Below, one piece after another: positions 25,717 to 33,349 of a stretch of DNA of 64,000 nucleotides; positions within the stretch are counted from its first letter, which is position 1, and every line of letters starts with the position of its first letter. Source of the DNA: Mangrovibacterium diazotrophicum (lineage in GTDB: Bacteria; Bacteroidota; Bacteroidia; Bacteroidales; Prolixibacteraceae); the NCBI RefSeq assembly GCF_003610535.1, contig NZ_RAPN01000001.1, positions 3,521,320 to 3,585,319 on the forward strand, given 5' to 3'. Made by a program: the position numbers and the translations under genes. Below the pieces are notes generated by a model, which made no database searches, had not been told where the DNA came from, and was given only the letters and a program-made list of their open reading frames with translations.

Positions 25717-26607
25717 ATGGATCAGCCGGAACTAGGGAAAAAGATTTTGGAGTTAAGACTAAGCCAAGGGCTTACACAGGGAGAACTCGCCGAAAAATGT
25801 AAGGTTAGTTTACGAACGGTGCAACGCCTTGAGTCGGCAGAGGTTACTCCCCGTAGTCAGACGATTAAGCTTGTTTTTTCAAGCCTGGGTTACAACCAAG
25901 ATGAGCAGGAAATTGTCTCCTCCTCAAGCTCAAAAACTAATGATTCTGCATCGGAAACATGGCTCGAGCAATTTTTTAGATATGTACTGGAATTGTTTAA
26001 CTTAAAAACAAACACGATGAAGAAGATTTCTATTTTATCGGTGGCGGCGGGTTTAATTACTGCAGCCCTCGTATTGACGAATACTGACCTGAAAGCTCAG
26101 GAAATTAAAGGCTGGTTCTTAGCAGGCAGTCACCCGAAAAGTTATGTGATCGGACTTGACAAAACAGTTTTCAAATCGGATGGGAGCAGTGCCTTTCTTG
26201 AATCGAAAGAGGATAACATCGAAGGATTTGGCACGCTTATGCAACGGGCGAGTGCTGAGGATTACCGGGGAAAGAGAGTCAAAATGACTGCCTATGTAAA
26301 ATCAAAAGATGTTGTAAAATGGTCTGGCATGTGGTTGCGGATCGATTCAGCCGAACGAGGCAAGTCGCTTGGTTTCGATAATATGCAGGATCGGCCGATT
26401 AAAGGAACAACCGATTGGACCAAATATGAAATTATTCTCGATGTCCCCGAGGAAAGCGTGAGTTTGAATTACGGCATATTGGTAGCCGGTACCGGTAAAG
26501 TTTGGTTTGACGATGTTCAGTTTGAAGTGGTGGATAAACTAACAACCGAAGAAACCCAAAAAGAGCTTCCGCTTCAAAGTCCTACCAATCTCAATTTCGC
26601 GGAATAA
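25717..26607 (+). CDS. XRE-type DNA-binding domain fused to a membrane anchor and an exported domain
   Basis: A 296-residue protein. Residues 5-60 are a Cro/C1-type helix-turn-helix (LTQGELAEKCKVSLRTVQRLE). After a Ser-rich linker comes Met101, which starts a stretch looking exactly like a secretory signal peptide (MKKISILSVAAGLITAAL, ending LKAQ). Residues 129-285 are strand-rich; the end GTGKVWFDDVQFEVV is typical of carbohydrate-binding jelly-roll domains. Read as one protein it is a single-span, membrane-tethered transcription factor with a periplasmic sensor. Translation from the internal ATG at 26017 would instead give a secreted protein. It lies between the two copies of the hcp 3' end. 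Ligand and targets unknown. Confidence 0.8.
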   Translation: MDQPELGKKILELRLSQGLTQGELAEKCKVSLRTVQRLESAEVTPRSQTIKLVFSSLGYNQDEQEIVSSSSSKTNDSASETWLEQFFRYVLELFNLKTNTMKKISILSVAAGLITAALVLTNTDLKAQEIKGWFLAGSHPKSYVIGLDKTVFKSDGSSAFLESKEDNIEGFGTLMQRASAEDYRGKRVKMTAYVKSKDVVKWSGMWLRIDSAERGKSLGFDNMQDRPIKGTTDWTKYEIILDVPEESVSLNYGILVAGTGKVWFDDVQFEVVDKLTTEETQKELPLQSPTNLNFAE

Positions 26608-26657
26608 TCGCATGTTGACATAGAATCGTAAACGGCTATTTTCAAAATCACCTAACA

Positions 26658-26843
26658 ATACAAAAGGGCACCCCAATCGGAGTGCCCTTTTTCACTAAAA
26701 ATCCCCATCTTCCTTTAAGTCTGTAACTAGGCTACAGCTTCTTCTAAAAACAACTTGATATCTTTGTCCGGGTTGGTAATGCCGGCAATGCCGAAGTTTT
26801 CAACCAGTACCTTGGCTACATTTGGTGACAGGAATGCCGGCAG
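26658..26843. repeat. Right copy of direct repeat containing the hcp 3' end
   Basis: Intact counterpart of 25237-25421; it comprises the terminator and the last codons of the functional hcp gene. Confidence 0.9.
26662..26691. terminator. Bidirectional terminator (right copy)
   Basis: Same stem as the left copy, AAAAGGGCAC/GTGCCCTTTT. It serves the convergent XRE fusion gene and hcp. Confidence 0.85.
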
Positions 26844-28385
26844 CGTTGGCCCCAGGTGAATGTTTTTCACGCCCAGGTGAAGCAGTGCCAGCAACACAAT
26901 CACCGCTTTTTGTTCGTACCAGGCTATGTTGTAAGCAATCGGCAGCTCGTTCACATCATCCAATCCAAAAATTTCTTTCAGTTTCAGCGCTACCACAGCC
27001 AGTGAGTACGAGTCATTACACTGTCCGGCGTCGATCACGCGTGGAATGCCGCCGATATCGCCCAAAGGCAGTTTGTTGTAACGGTACTTGGCACATCCTG
27101 CAGTCAGGATCACGGTGTCTTTCGGCAGTTTGGCAGCGAATTCTTCGTAGTAGTCGCGGCTCATCATGCGGCCATCGCAACCAGCCATCACAAAGAACTT
27201 GCGGATTGCACCGGTTTTCACCGCTTCCACGATCGGTTCAGCCAGTTCGAAAACCTGGTTGTGTGCAAATCCACCAACGATTTCACCTTCTTCAATTTGC
27301 GTTGGTGCAGCGCATTTCTTCGCATGTTCAATAATTGCTGAGAAGTCTTTCATCTCACCCTCTTTGCGATCCGGAATGTGAATGGCACCGGTCAAACCAC
27401 TTGCTCCGGTGGTGTAGATGCGGTCTTTGTAAGTTGCCTTTTCCATTGGCGGAACAATGCAGTTGGTGGTGAAGAGAATTGGTCCGTTGAAGGATTCGAA
27501 TTCTTCTTTTTGTTTCCACCAGGCATTTCCATAGTTACCGGCCAGGCAGCTGTATTTCTTGAACTCCGGGTAGTAGTTGGCCGGCAGCATTTCGCTGTGG
27601 GTGTACACATCCACGCCGGTTCCTTCGGCCTGTTTCAGCAGGTCTTCCATGTCGCGCAGGTCGTGTCCCGAGATCAGGATGGCCGGGTTGTTGCGCACGC
27701 CGATGTTCACTTTGCTTACTTCCGGATTTCCGTAGGCTGAAGTGTTGGCCGCATCCAGCAACGCCATCACATCGACCCCGAATTTGCCCGTTTCCAAAGT
27801 GAGACCAATCAGCTCATTAACCGGAAGGTCCTGTGTTGTTTTGGCCAGCGCCTCCATCATGAAATCGAAAATCTCTTGTTTTTCATGCTTCAGGTTATAT
27901 GCATGTTCCGCATAAGCAGCCAAGCCTTTCAAGCCGTAAATAATCAGCTCTTTCAGTGAGCGAACATCTTCGTTGACTTCACTCAAAATGCCTACTTCTT
28001 TCGATTTGGCTTCAAATTCTTCACCGGAGGCAGCGGTCCAGTGTAACGAGTCGTGGTCGCCAATCAGCAGACCGGCAGCGGCTACTTTGCCTTTCAGTTC
28101 GTCGCGGAATTTCAACGCTTTTTTAATGCGAATTACAAAAGCCGTGTGGTCGAAATTCGCATTGGTGATGGTGGCAAACAAGCCATCGAACACCACTTTG
28201 TTAGCGGCTTTATCGCCCTGGCCAACTTCTTTCAGTTGGGTATTTAAAATTGAAATTCCTTTCAATACGAACAAGAGGGTATCCTGCAGGTTGGCAACGT
28301 CGCTTGTTTTTCCGCAAGCCCCTTTGATGGTGCAGCCGATGCCTTTGGCTGCTTCCTGACACTGATAACAAAACATATTTTCCAT
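26727..28385 (-). CDS. hcp: Hydroxylamine reductase / hybrid-cluster protein
   Basis: A 552-residue cytosolic iron-sulfur protein that reduces hydroxylamine and, in cells, removes nitric oxide. The N-terminal cysteine set [13 protein letters not shown]...GACGK (C-x2-C-x8-C-x5-C) is of the type found in strict anaerobes. Ligands of the hybrid 4Fe-2O-2S cluster lie in [24 protein letters not shown] and DAGQCND. Length is normal. The electron donor is probably the ferredoxin-like protein encoded 184 bases upstream. Regulation by the divergent Crp/Fnr protein is likely (see operator at 29567). Confidence 0.97.
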   Translation of the reverse strand: MENMFCYQCQEAAKGIGCTIKGACGKTSDVANLQDTLLFVLKGISILNTQLKEVGQGDKAANKVVFDGLFATITNANFDHTAFVIRIKKALKFRDELKGKVAAAGLLIGDHDSLHWTAASGEEFEAKSKEVGILSEVNEDVRSLKELIIYGLKGLAAYAEHAYNLKHEKQEIFDFMMEALAKTTQDLPVNELIGLTLETGKFGVDVMALLDAANTSAYGNPEVSKVNIGVRNNPAILISGHDLRDMEDLLKQAEGTGVDVYTHSEMLPANYYPEFKKYSCLAGNYGNAWWKQKEEFESFNGPILFTTNCIVPPMEKATYKDRIYTTGASGLTGAIHIPDRKEGEMKDFSAIIEHAKKCAAPTQIEEGEIVGGFAHNQVFELAEPIVEAVKTGAIRKFFVMAGCDGRMMSRDYYEEFAAKLPKDTVILTAGCAKYRYNKLPLGDIGGIPRVIDAGQCNDSYSLAVVALKLKEIFGLDDVNELPIAYNIAWYEQKAVIVLLALLHLGVKNIHLGPTLPAFLSPNVAKVLVENFGIAGITNPDKDIKLFLEEAVA

Positions 28386-28460
28386 AATTCGTCGATTTTA
28401 TATTTTATGATTTTTTTGACAATAGAATCCCAGGCTTCCCTTCGGAAAGCTTTTAACCCA

Positions 28461-28518
28461 ATGACCACGAAGACTACTTAATGACCATGGAATGACAATA
28501 GAATGACTATTGGATGAC
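28461..28518. repeat. Phased ATGAC repeats upstream of hcp
   Basis: ATGAC occurs at 28461, 28481, 28492, 28503 and 28514; the last four are exactly 11 bases apart, one helical turn. On the minus strand, which is read into hcp, they are GTCAT words 96-133 bases before the start codon. They could be a protein-binding array or the remains of a duplicated short repeat. Confidence 0.5.
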
Positions 28519-28569
28519 CTTTGGAAGCTTAATCTCCGCTTCCCATTATCGCGACGCTCAGCCTCTTGC

Positions 28570-29460
28570 TTACACCCACTCTTCCGAGATGATGTCTCCG
28601 CGAATGCCGATCACGACTTCTTTCACCGGAACTTTGCGCTGGGCGCGTTCGGTTGCCATTTGAACCAGGTGGCTCAAGCCGCCGCAGCACGGTACTTCCA
28701 TAATGGCCACAGTGATGGTATTTACGCGTGACTCGTCGATCAGTCGGATGATTTTTTCCAGGTAAATTGATTTTCCCTCGTCAAGCTTCGGACAAGCAAT
28801 CACCAGCTTTTTGCCTTTGATGAATGATCCGTGGAAGTCGCCGTGTGCAAAAGCCGTGCAGTCGGCGGCAATCAAAAGGTCGCTTCCCTGGAAATAACTG
28901 GCAGCCGGGTTAATCAGGTGCATCTGCACCGGCCATTGTTGCAATTCGCTTTGTCCGCATGATTTTGATGTCGTTTGCGGAGCCATCATGAAAGCTGGTT
29001 TTTCGAAGCTCACAGGAGCCGATCCCGGGCACCCGCCGCCGCAACCACCACTGGCTGCCGGAGCTTCGGGCTTGCTGTTGTGTACCGCGCTGATAATTGC
29101 AGGAACGTCCAGCTCAATGATGTCCTCGTTTGCTTTCAGGTAACCAACCGCTTCTTTTAGGAAGGCTATTTCGTTGTGATCTTTCAGGTGTTTCAGGTGA
29201 GCAATTACCGTGTTGGCTCCTTTCGAAATCATTTGCTGAATCACGATTGTTTCGTCGTATTCATCCGCCTCGCGTTTTTCAATTTCCAACGCACCCTGAG
29301 GACAGTGGCCAAGGCAGGCTCCCAACCCGTCACACATCAGTTCGCTAATGAGCCTTGCTTTGCCATCTATAATTTGAAGTGCTCCTTCGTGGCAGTTTGG
29401 CACACATACACCACATCCGTTGCACAGTTCTTCGTCTATTTTAATAATCTCGCGTATCAT
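28570..29460 (-). CDS. 4Fe-4S ferredoxin-domain protein, probable Hcp electron donor
   Basis: A 296-residue protein. Residues 8-60 form a two-cluster ferredoxin domain: the first motif CNGCGVCVPNC is complete; the second, CDGLGACLGHCP, has Leu where the second cysteine should be, so it may hold a 3Fe-4S cluster or use another ligand. A Gly/Cys-rich linker (GGCGGGCPGS) near residue 150 leads to a C-terminal domain with CGQ, DCTAF, CPKLDEGK and VPCCGG, which may bind another metal centre. ATG 29460 is chosen over an upstream in-frame start at 29541 because the ferredoxin fold begins at once. First gene of the hcp transcription unit. Confidence 0.88.
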   Translation of the reverse strand: MIREIIKIDEELCNGCGVCVPNCHEGALQIIDGKARLISELMCDGLGACLGHCPQGALEIEKREADEYDETIVIQQMISKGANTVIAHLKHLKDHNEIAFLKEAVGYLKANEDIIELDVPAIISAVHNSKPEAPAASGGCGGGCPGSAPVSFEKPAFMMAPQTTSKSCGQSELQQWPVQMHLINPAASYFQGSDLLIAADCTAFAHGDFHGSFIKGKKLVIACPKLDEGKSIYLEKIIRLIDESRVNTITVAIMEVPCCGGLSHLVQMATERAQRKVPVKEVVIGIRGDIISEEWV

Positions 29461-29538
29461 CGTTTTCGTTTTTTCGGGGTTAATTTCAGATTGGTTCAAG
29501 TTCGATATTTTTGACTTGTTTCCGATCTTTTGACACAA

Positions 29539-29546
29539 CAAATGTA
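29539..29546 (-). promoter_or_regulatory. -7 element for the ferredoxin-hcp operon
   Basis: Minus-strand TACATTTG is an exact TAnnTTTG match 79 bases before the ATG at 29460. No -33 TTG is well placed; instead the palindromic operator is centred about 33 bases upstream of the middle of this element, as in activator-dependent promoters. Confidence 0.6.
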
Positions 29547-29566
29547 AGGTGGCGCTGTTAGTGAAA

Positions 29567-29584
29567 TTGTACCAATTGTTACAA
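29567..29584. promoter_or_regulatory. Crp/Fnr-family operator between hcp operon and its regulator
   Basis: TTGTACCAATTGTTACAA is an 18-base palindrome matching its complement at 16 of 18 positions. Its centre lies about 42 bases before the predicted start of the ferredoxin-hcp transcript and it ends 14 bases before the ATG of the regulator gene. This fits activation of hcp and repression of the regulator's own gene by one dimer. Confidence 0.7.
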
Positions 29585-29598
29585 ACTCCTACATTTCT

Positions 29599-30273
29599 AT
29601 GCTAAATTTTGAATTATTGGTGAAATCGCCGGTTTTTATGGGGCTCGATGCCGCGAAACTGGAAGACATCCTGGACGGGATTCATTATCAAATCCGGAAA
29701 TTCGACAAAAATGAGCAGGTCGTTCACTCGGGCGATCCCTGCGTGGATTTGATGCTGGTATTGTCGGGTAGTGTAAAAGGCGAAATGGCCGACTACAACG
29801 GGAAGACCATTAAAATTGAAGATATTCCGGCACCTCGCCCTCTGGCTGCTGCCTTTCTGTTTGGGCAGAACAATCGTTTCCCGGTGAATGTGATTGCCAA
29901 TGAAGAGGTGAGCCTGCTGTGTATTTCGCGTCCCGAGTTCCTGAAGATTTTGCAAAAGGACCAGCGGATTCTGACGAACTATCTGAACTCGATCTCCTCG
30001 CGCGCTCAGTTCCTGTCCTCCCGTATCAAGTTTTTGTCGTTTAAAACGATCCGGCAAAAGATTGCGCACTATCTGCTCGATTTAGCTGGCGACCGTTTGG
30101 CGGTAGTTGAATTGCCATTATCGCAAGCCCAACTAGCCGAATTTTTCGGTGTGACACGTCCGGCTTTGGCCCGTGCTATGGGCGAAATGGCCGCCGAAGG
30201 ACTGATGGAAGTTCAGCGTCGCACCATCCGCATTTTGGATAAGGGGAAGATGAACGATTTGCTGAATGGTTGA
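29599..30273 (+). CDS. Crp/Fnr-family regulator, HcpR-like
   Basis: A 224-residue regulator. Residues about 10-125 form the cyclic-nucleotide-binding-like beta roll, a dimerisation helix follows (about 120-150), and residues 160-224 are a winged helix with recognition motif LAEFFGVTRPALARAMGEM. There is no N-terminal cysteine cluster of the FNR kind; Bacteroidota HcpR proteins are known to sense nitric oxide through bound heme, and the divergent position to ferredoxin-hcp supports that role. The start ATG lies 14 bases after the palindromic operator, so autoregulation is expected. Confidence 0.88.
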   Translation: MLNFELLVKSPVFMGLDAAKLEDILDGIHYQIRKFDKNEQVVHSGDPCVDLMLVLSGSVKGEMADYNGKTIKIEDIPAPRPLAAAFLFGQNNRFPVNVIANEEVSLLCISRPEFLKILQKDQRILTNYLNSISSRAQFLSSRIKFLSFKTIRQKIAHYLLDLAGDRLAVVELPLSQAQLAEFFGVTRPALARAMGEMAAEGLMEVQRRTIRILDKGKMNDLLNG

Positions 30274-30316
30274 GGGCAGAGGGCGTGGGGCAGAGAATTG
30301 TGGAGTCGGTTAGGCA

Positions 30317-30859
30317 TCATTTTTTAGTCCCGGATTGCTGGTAACCGATTAGTCTTCTCTCTGTTTGGTTTTCCTTTTGACTGATTAATTCATCCAAGTA
30401 GCTAAACACCAATTCAATGTTTTTATCCTGATTGCTAAGCTTCTTTTTAATCTCTTCGATTTCCAGTCGCAGGCTCATTGTGTCAGCCAGCATTTCCCGC
30501 ACTTTGGTGAAAATCCGCATAATTTGTATGTTGACCGGTATGGCTTGGTCGCTGTTCAAAACACTTGAAAGCATTGCTATACCTTGCTCCGTAAAAGCCA
30601 ATGGCGCTTTGCGCAAACCCATCTTTTCGGAATTGGATATCACAATTTGTGACTTCCAATTTTCAAATTCGGCTTTGGTTAGTTGGAACATGAAATCATC
30701 GGGAAAGCGGGATATATTTCTTTTTACTGCTTGATTCAGGACTCTGGTTTCTACGCCGTACAATTCCGCCAAATCGCGGTCAATCATCACTTTTTTATTT
30801 CGTATGAGATAGATTTTGCTGACAATCTTTTCTTCGACTGCGACTACGGGCTGGTTCAT
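30317..30859 (-). CDS. ORF6N-domain protein
   Basis: A 180-residue protein with an N-terminal ORF6N domain (about 10-95) recognised by IYLIRNKKVMIDRDLAELYG and VLNQAVKRNISRFPDDFMF, a segment that recalls phage antirepressors. A coiled-coil-forming C-terminus follows (EIEEIKKKLSNQDKNIELV). Such single genes are common in Bacteroidota and are often linked with mobile elements, but no other phage gene is near. ATG 30859 is chosen because the domain starts soon after; ATG 30907 is an in-frame alternative adding 16 residues. DNA binding is likely; function unknown. Confidence 0.8.
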   Translation of the reverse strand: MNQPVVAVEEKIVSKIYLIRNKKVMIDRDLAELYGVETRVLNQAVKRNISRFPDDFMFQLTKAEFENWKSQIVISNSEKMGLRKAPLAFTEQGIAMLSSVLNSDQAIPVNIQIMRIFTKVREMLADTMSLRLEIEEIKKKLSNQDKNIELVFSYLDELISQKENQTERRLIGYQQSGTKK

Positions 30860-30934
30860 GGTTGGGTTTATTTGATTAGTATCGAGTAATTTACGAACTA
30901 TATTCAAATCAACCCAACTATTCTGTGCTTGTTT

Positions 30935-33301
30935 TTACCGGTTGGTTGAGATCGTGTCTTCGGTCGAAATTGAATAGGGTTTGCTGTCGGCAGCGACTCC
31001 CCATTTTTTATTGGGTTTCGGTCCCATGTTGAAGACCAGCTCGCCGCCATTCATCAAATCTTCGTGATTGATGTAGGTTTTATCCCAGGCTTTTCCGTTC
31101 AGCGTTACCGACTGAATGTAGATGTTCTTTTCGCTGAGCTTGTTGGCTTTCATCGTAAAGGTTTTGCCGTCGCCGACTTCAATCGAAGCCTGGTTTACAC
31201 AGGGACTTCCAATCACGTATTGGTTGGTTCCGGGGCAAACGGGATAAAATCCTATGCTGCTGAAGATGTACCAGGCCGACATTTGGCCGCAATCATCGTT
31301 GCCGCACAAACCGTCGGGTTCGGGATTGTATTTGGTGTCGATGATGTGGTGAATTTTTTCGGCTGTTTTCCAGGGCGAGCTGGTCCAGGCGTACAGGTAA
31401 GGCACGTGGTGGCTGGGCTCGTTGCCTTGCACGTAGCCGCCAACAATTCCTACGCGGTCAATGTCCTCCGACTCTTCAAAAAACTCATCGGGCAGGTGCA
31501 TCTCAAACAGCGAATCCAGTCGGGCTGTGAATTTCTTTTCACCACCCATCAAGCGAATGTAGCCGGCCACATCCTGCGGTTCGTAAAACGAATAGTTCCA
31601 CGCGTTACCTTCAATATAACCCTCGCCGGTTGTTTTCAGCGCGTTGAAGTCTTTCTTCCAGCTGCCGTCAGCATTCTTGGCGCGGATAAAACCAACCGAT
31701 GGGTCGAAAAGGTTTTGGTAGCTGAGCGCCCGTTTTAGGTAAGTTGAAGCTTCGTCGGTTTTGCCGAGCGATTGGGCAAATTTGGCAATTGTCCAGTCGT
31801 CGTAGGCGTATTCGAGAGTGAGTGAAGCCGAGTTGCTCACCTTGTCAAACGGAACGTAGCCGTATTGCATGTACTCGCCAATGCCGTCGTAACTTTTGTG
31901 GGTCGACGAGTTAACGACCGCTTCGAAGGCTTTCTCGATATCGTAATTGCGGATTCCTTTTTCGTAAGCATCAACAATAACCGGCACGGCGTGGTAGCCA
32001 ATCATGCACCAGTTTTCGTTGGCGAAGTGCGACCAAACCGGCAACAGGTGATGAACGCTTTGCTCGTAGTGTTTCAACATGGAAACCACCATGTCGTTGG
32101 CGCGTTTGGGTTGAAGCACGGTGAACAGCGGATGCAGGGCGCGGTAGGTATCCCAAAGCGAGAAAACGGTGTAGTCGGTGAAGCCGTCGGCCTGGTAAAT
32201 GTTGCCGTCGAGACCGCGGTATTTGCCGTCAACATCGCTGTAGGTAATCGGGTTGATGAAGGCGTGATAGAGCGAGGTGTAAAAAGCTTTTAGCTTGTCA
32301 GGCGCAGCTTCAACCTGAACTTTTTCCAGTTCTTTTTCCCAGTCGCTGCTGGCTTTTGATTTTACCTGCTCAAAATCCCAGCCCGGTATTTCAGCCTGTA
32401 AGTTTTTGAGTGCGCCTTCGGTACTGACAGCTGAAAGGGCAAATTTGATTTCAACCGGCTGGCCGTCGCTCACATCAAAATCGAAGAAATTGACCATGTT
32501 TCGGGATTCCATTTGCGGGAAGTTTTTGCTTTCGTCAAACTTGCGCCAGAAACCTTTGTACACCAACTTCTCGTCGCTCTTCATCCCGTAGTTTTTGATG
32601 GGCTTCGAGAAGGTCATCGCAAAATACAGGTAGCGGTTGCGCGCCCAGCCGCGCGTGATGCGGTAGCCGGTCACCAGCGTGTCGTTTTCAACCCGAACCG
32701 AAGCCCAAATCACTTTGCCGTCGTAGTTGTAAATGTTGTAGTTCATGTCGAGGATGATGTGCCCGATGTCGGTTTTCGGATAACTGTAGCGGTGCATGCC
32801 GACATGTGTGCTGGTGGTCAGCTCGGCATTGATATCGTAATCCTGCAACAGCACCTGGTAATAGCCGGGGCTGGCCGATTCGTGCTCGTGGCTGAAACGC
32901 GAACGGTAGCCGCTCTCCGGATTTTCGGCTGTTCCGGGATTGAGTTGCAGCTCTCCGGTTGTCGGCATAATCAGGAAATCGCCCAAATCGGAGTGTCCCG
33001 TTCCGCTGAAATGCGTGTGAGCAAAGCCAACAATCGTTGGGTCGGTGTATTGGTACCCTGCACAGTAGCGGTAAACTTCGCCGTTGTAGCGGCCGTTCAC
33101 GCTGTAAGGAATCGTGTCGGTTTCGGGGCTAAGCTGAACCATGCCAAAAGGCACCGTTGCGCCCGGGAGGGTGTGCCCCATTTCCTGTGTGCCGATAAAC
33201 GGGTCGACATAACTGCATACATCGGCGGTTTTGGTTTGCGCTTGTGCCGTAAGCGCCAGGCAGAAGCCAATCAGCAATAAAAATCCATTTCTCCTGTTCA
33301 T
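30935..33301 (-). CDS. GH92 alpha-mannosidase
   Basis: A 788-residue secreted calcium-dependent exo-alpha-mannosidase. Signal peptide ends TAQAQ. The N-terminal beta-sandwich shows YVDPFIGTQEMGHTLPGATV and FGMVQLSPET; the C-terminal (alpha/alpha)6 barrel has GNEPSHHVPYLY, whose Glu is the usual general acid, and GNDDCGQMSAWY, whose Asp pair supplies the base. Linkage preference within GH92 (1,2-, 1,3-, 1,4- or 1,6-) cannot be read from these motifs. Third gene of a minus-strand operon after BSP peptidase and GH78, with a 48-base gap. Confidence 0.95.
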   Translation of the reverse strand: MNRRNGFLLLIGFCLALTAQAQTKTADVCSYVDPFIGTQEMGHTLPGATVPFGMVQLSPETDTIPYSVNGRYNGEVYRYCAGYQYTDPTIVGFAHTHFSGTGHSDLGDFLIMPTTGELQLNPGTAENPESGYRSRFSHEHESASPGYYQVLLQDYDINAELTTSTHVGMHRYSYPKTDIGHIILDMNYNIYNYDGKVIWASVRVENDTLVTGYRITRGWARNRYLYFAMTFSKPIKNYGMKSDEKLVYKGFWRKFDESKNFPQMESRNMVNFFDFDVSDGQPVEIKFALSAVSTEGALKNLQAEIPGWDFEQVKSKASSDWEKELEKVQVEAAPDKLKAFYTSLYHAFINPITYSDVDGKYRGLDGNIYQADGFTDYTVFSLWDTYRALHPLFTVLQPKRANDMVVSMLKHYEQSVHHLLPVWSHFANENWCMIGYHAVPVIVDAYEKGIRNYDIEKAFEAVVNSSTHKSYDGIGEYMQYGYVPFDKVSNSASLTLEYAYDDWTIAKFAQSLGKTDEASTYLKRALSYQNLFDPSVGFIRAKNADGSWKKDFNALKTTGEGYIEGNAWNYSFYEPQDVAGYIRLMGGEKKFTARLDSLFEMHLPDEFFEESEDIDRVGIVGGYVQGNEPSHHVPYLYAWTSSPWKTAEKIHHIIDTKYNPEPDGLCGNDDCGQMSAWYIFSSIGFYPVCPGTNQYVIGSPCVNQASIEVGDGKTFTMKANKLSEKNIYIQSVTLNGKAWDKTYINHEDLMNGGELVFNMGPKPNKKWGVAADSKPYSISTEDTISTNR

Positions 33302-33349
33302 ATCGAAATTGTGTTTGGTTTGGAGACCCCGCTCGCGGGCGGGATTATT

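Noticed and set aside
25237-26843. Interpretation of the repeated hcp end as attachment sites of an integrative element
   Set aside because: The segment between is only about 1.2 kb, has no integrase, and the copies differ by about 12% over half their length; a duplication or second-gene remnant explains it better.
28386-28569. CRISPR-like array from the evenly spaced ATGAC words
   Set aside because: Units are 5 bases with 6-base gaps, far too short for CRISPR repeats and spacers, and there are no cas genes.
30938-33280. Long plus-strand frames (up to 255 codons) inside the GH92 gene
   Set aside because: They are antisense to an intact GH92 enzyme with all motifs and arise from its codon composition.
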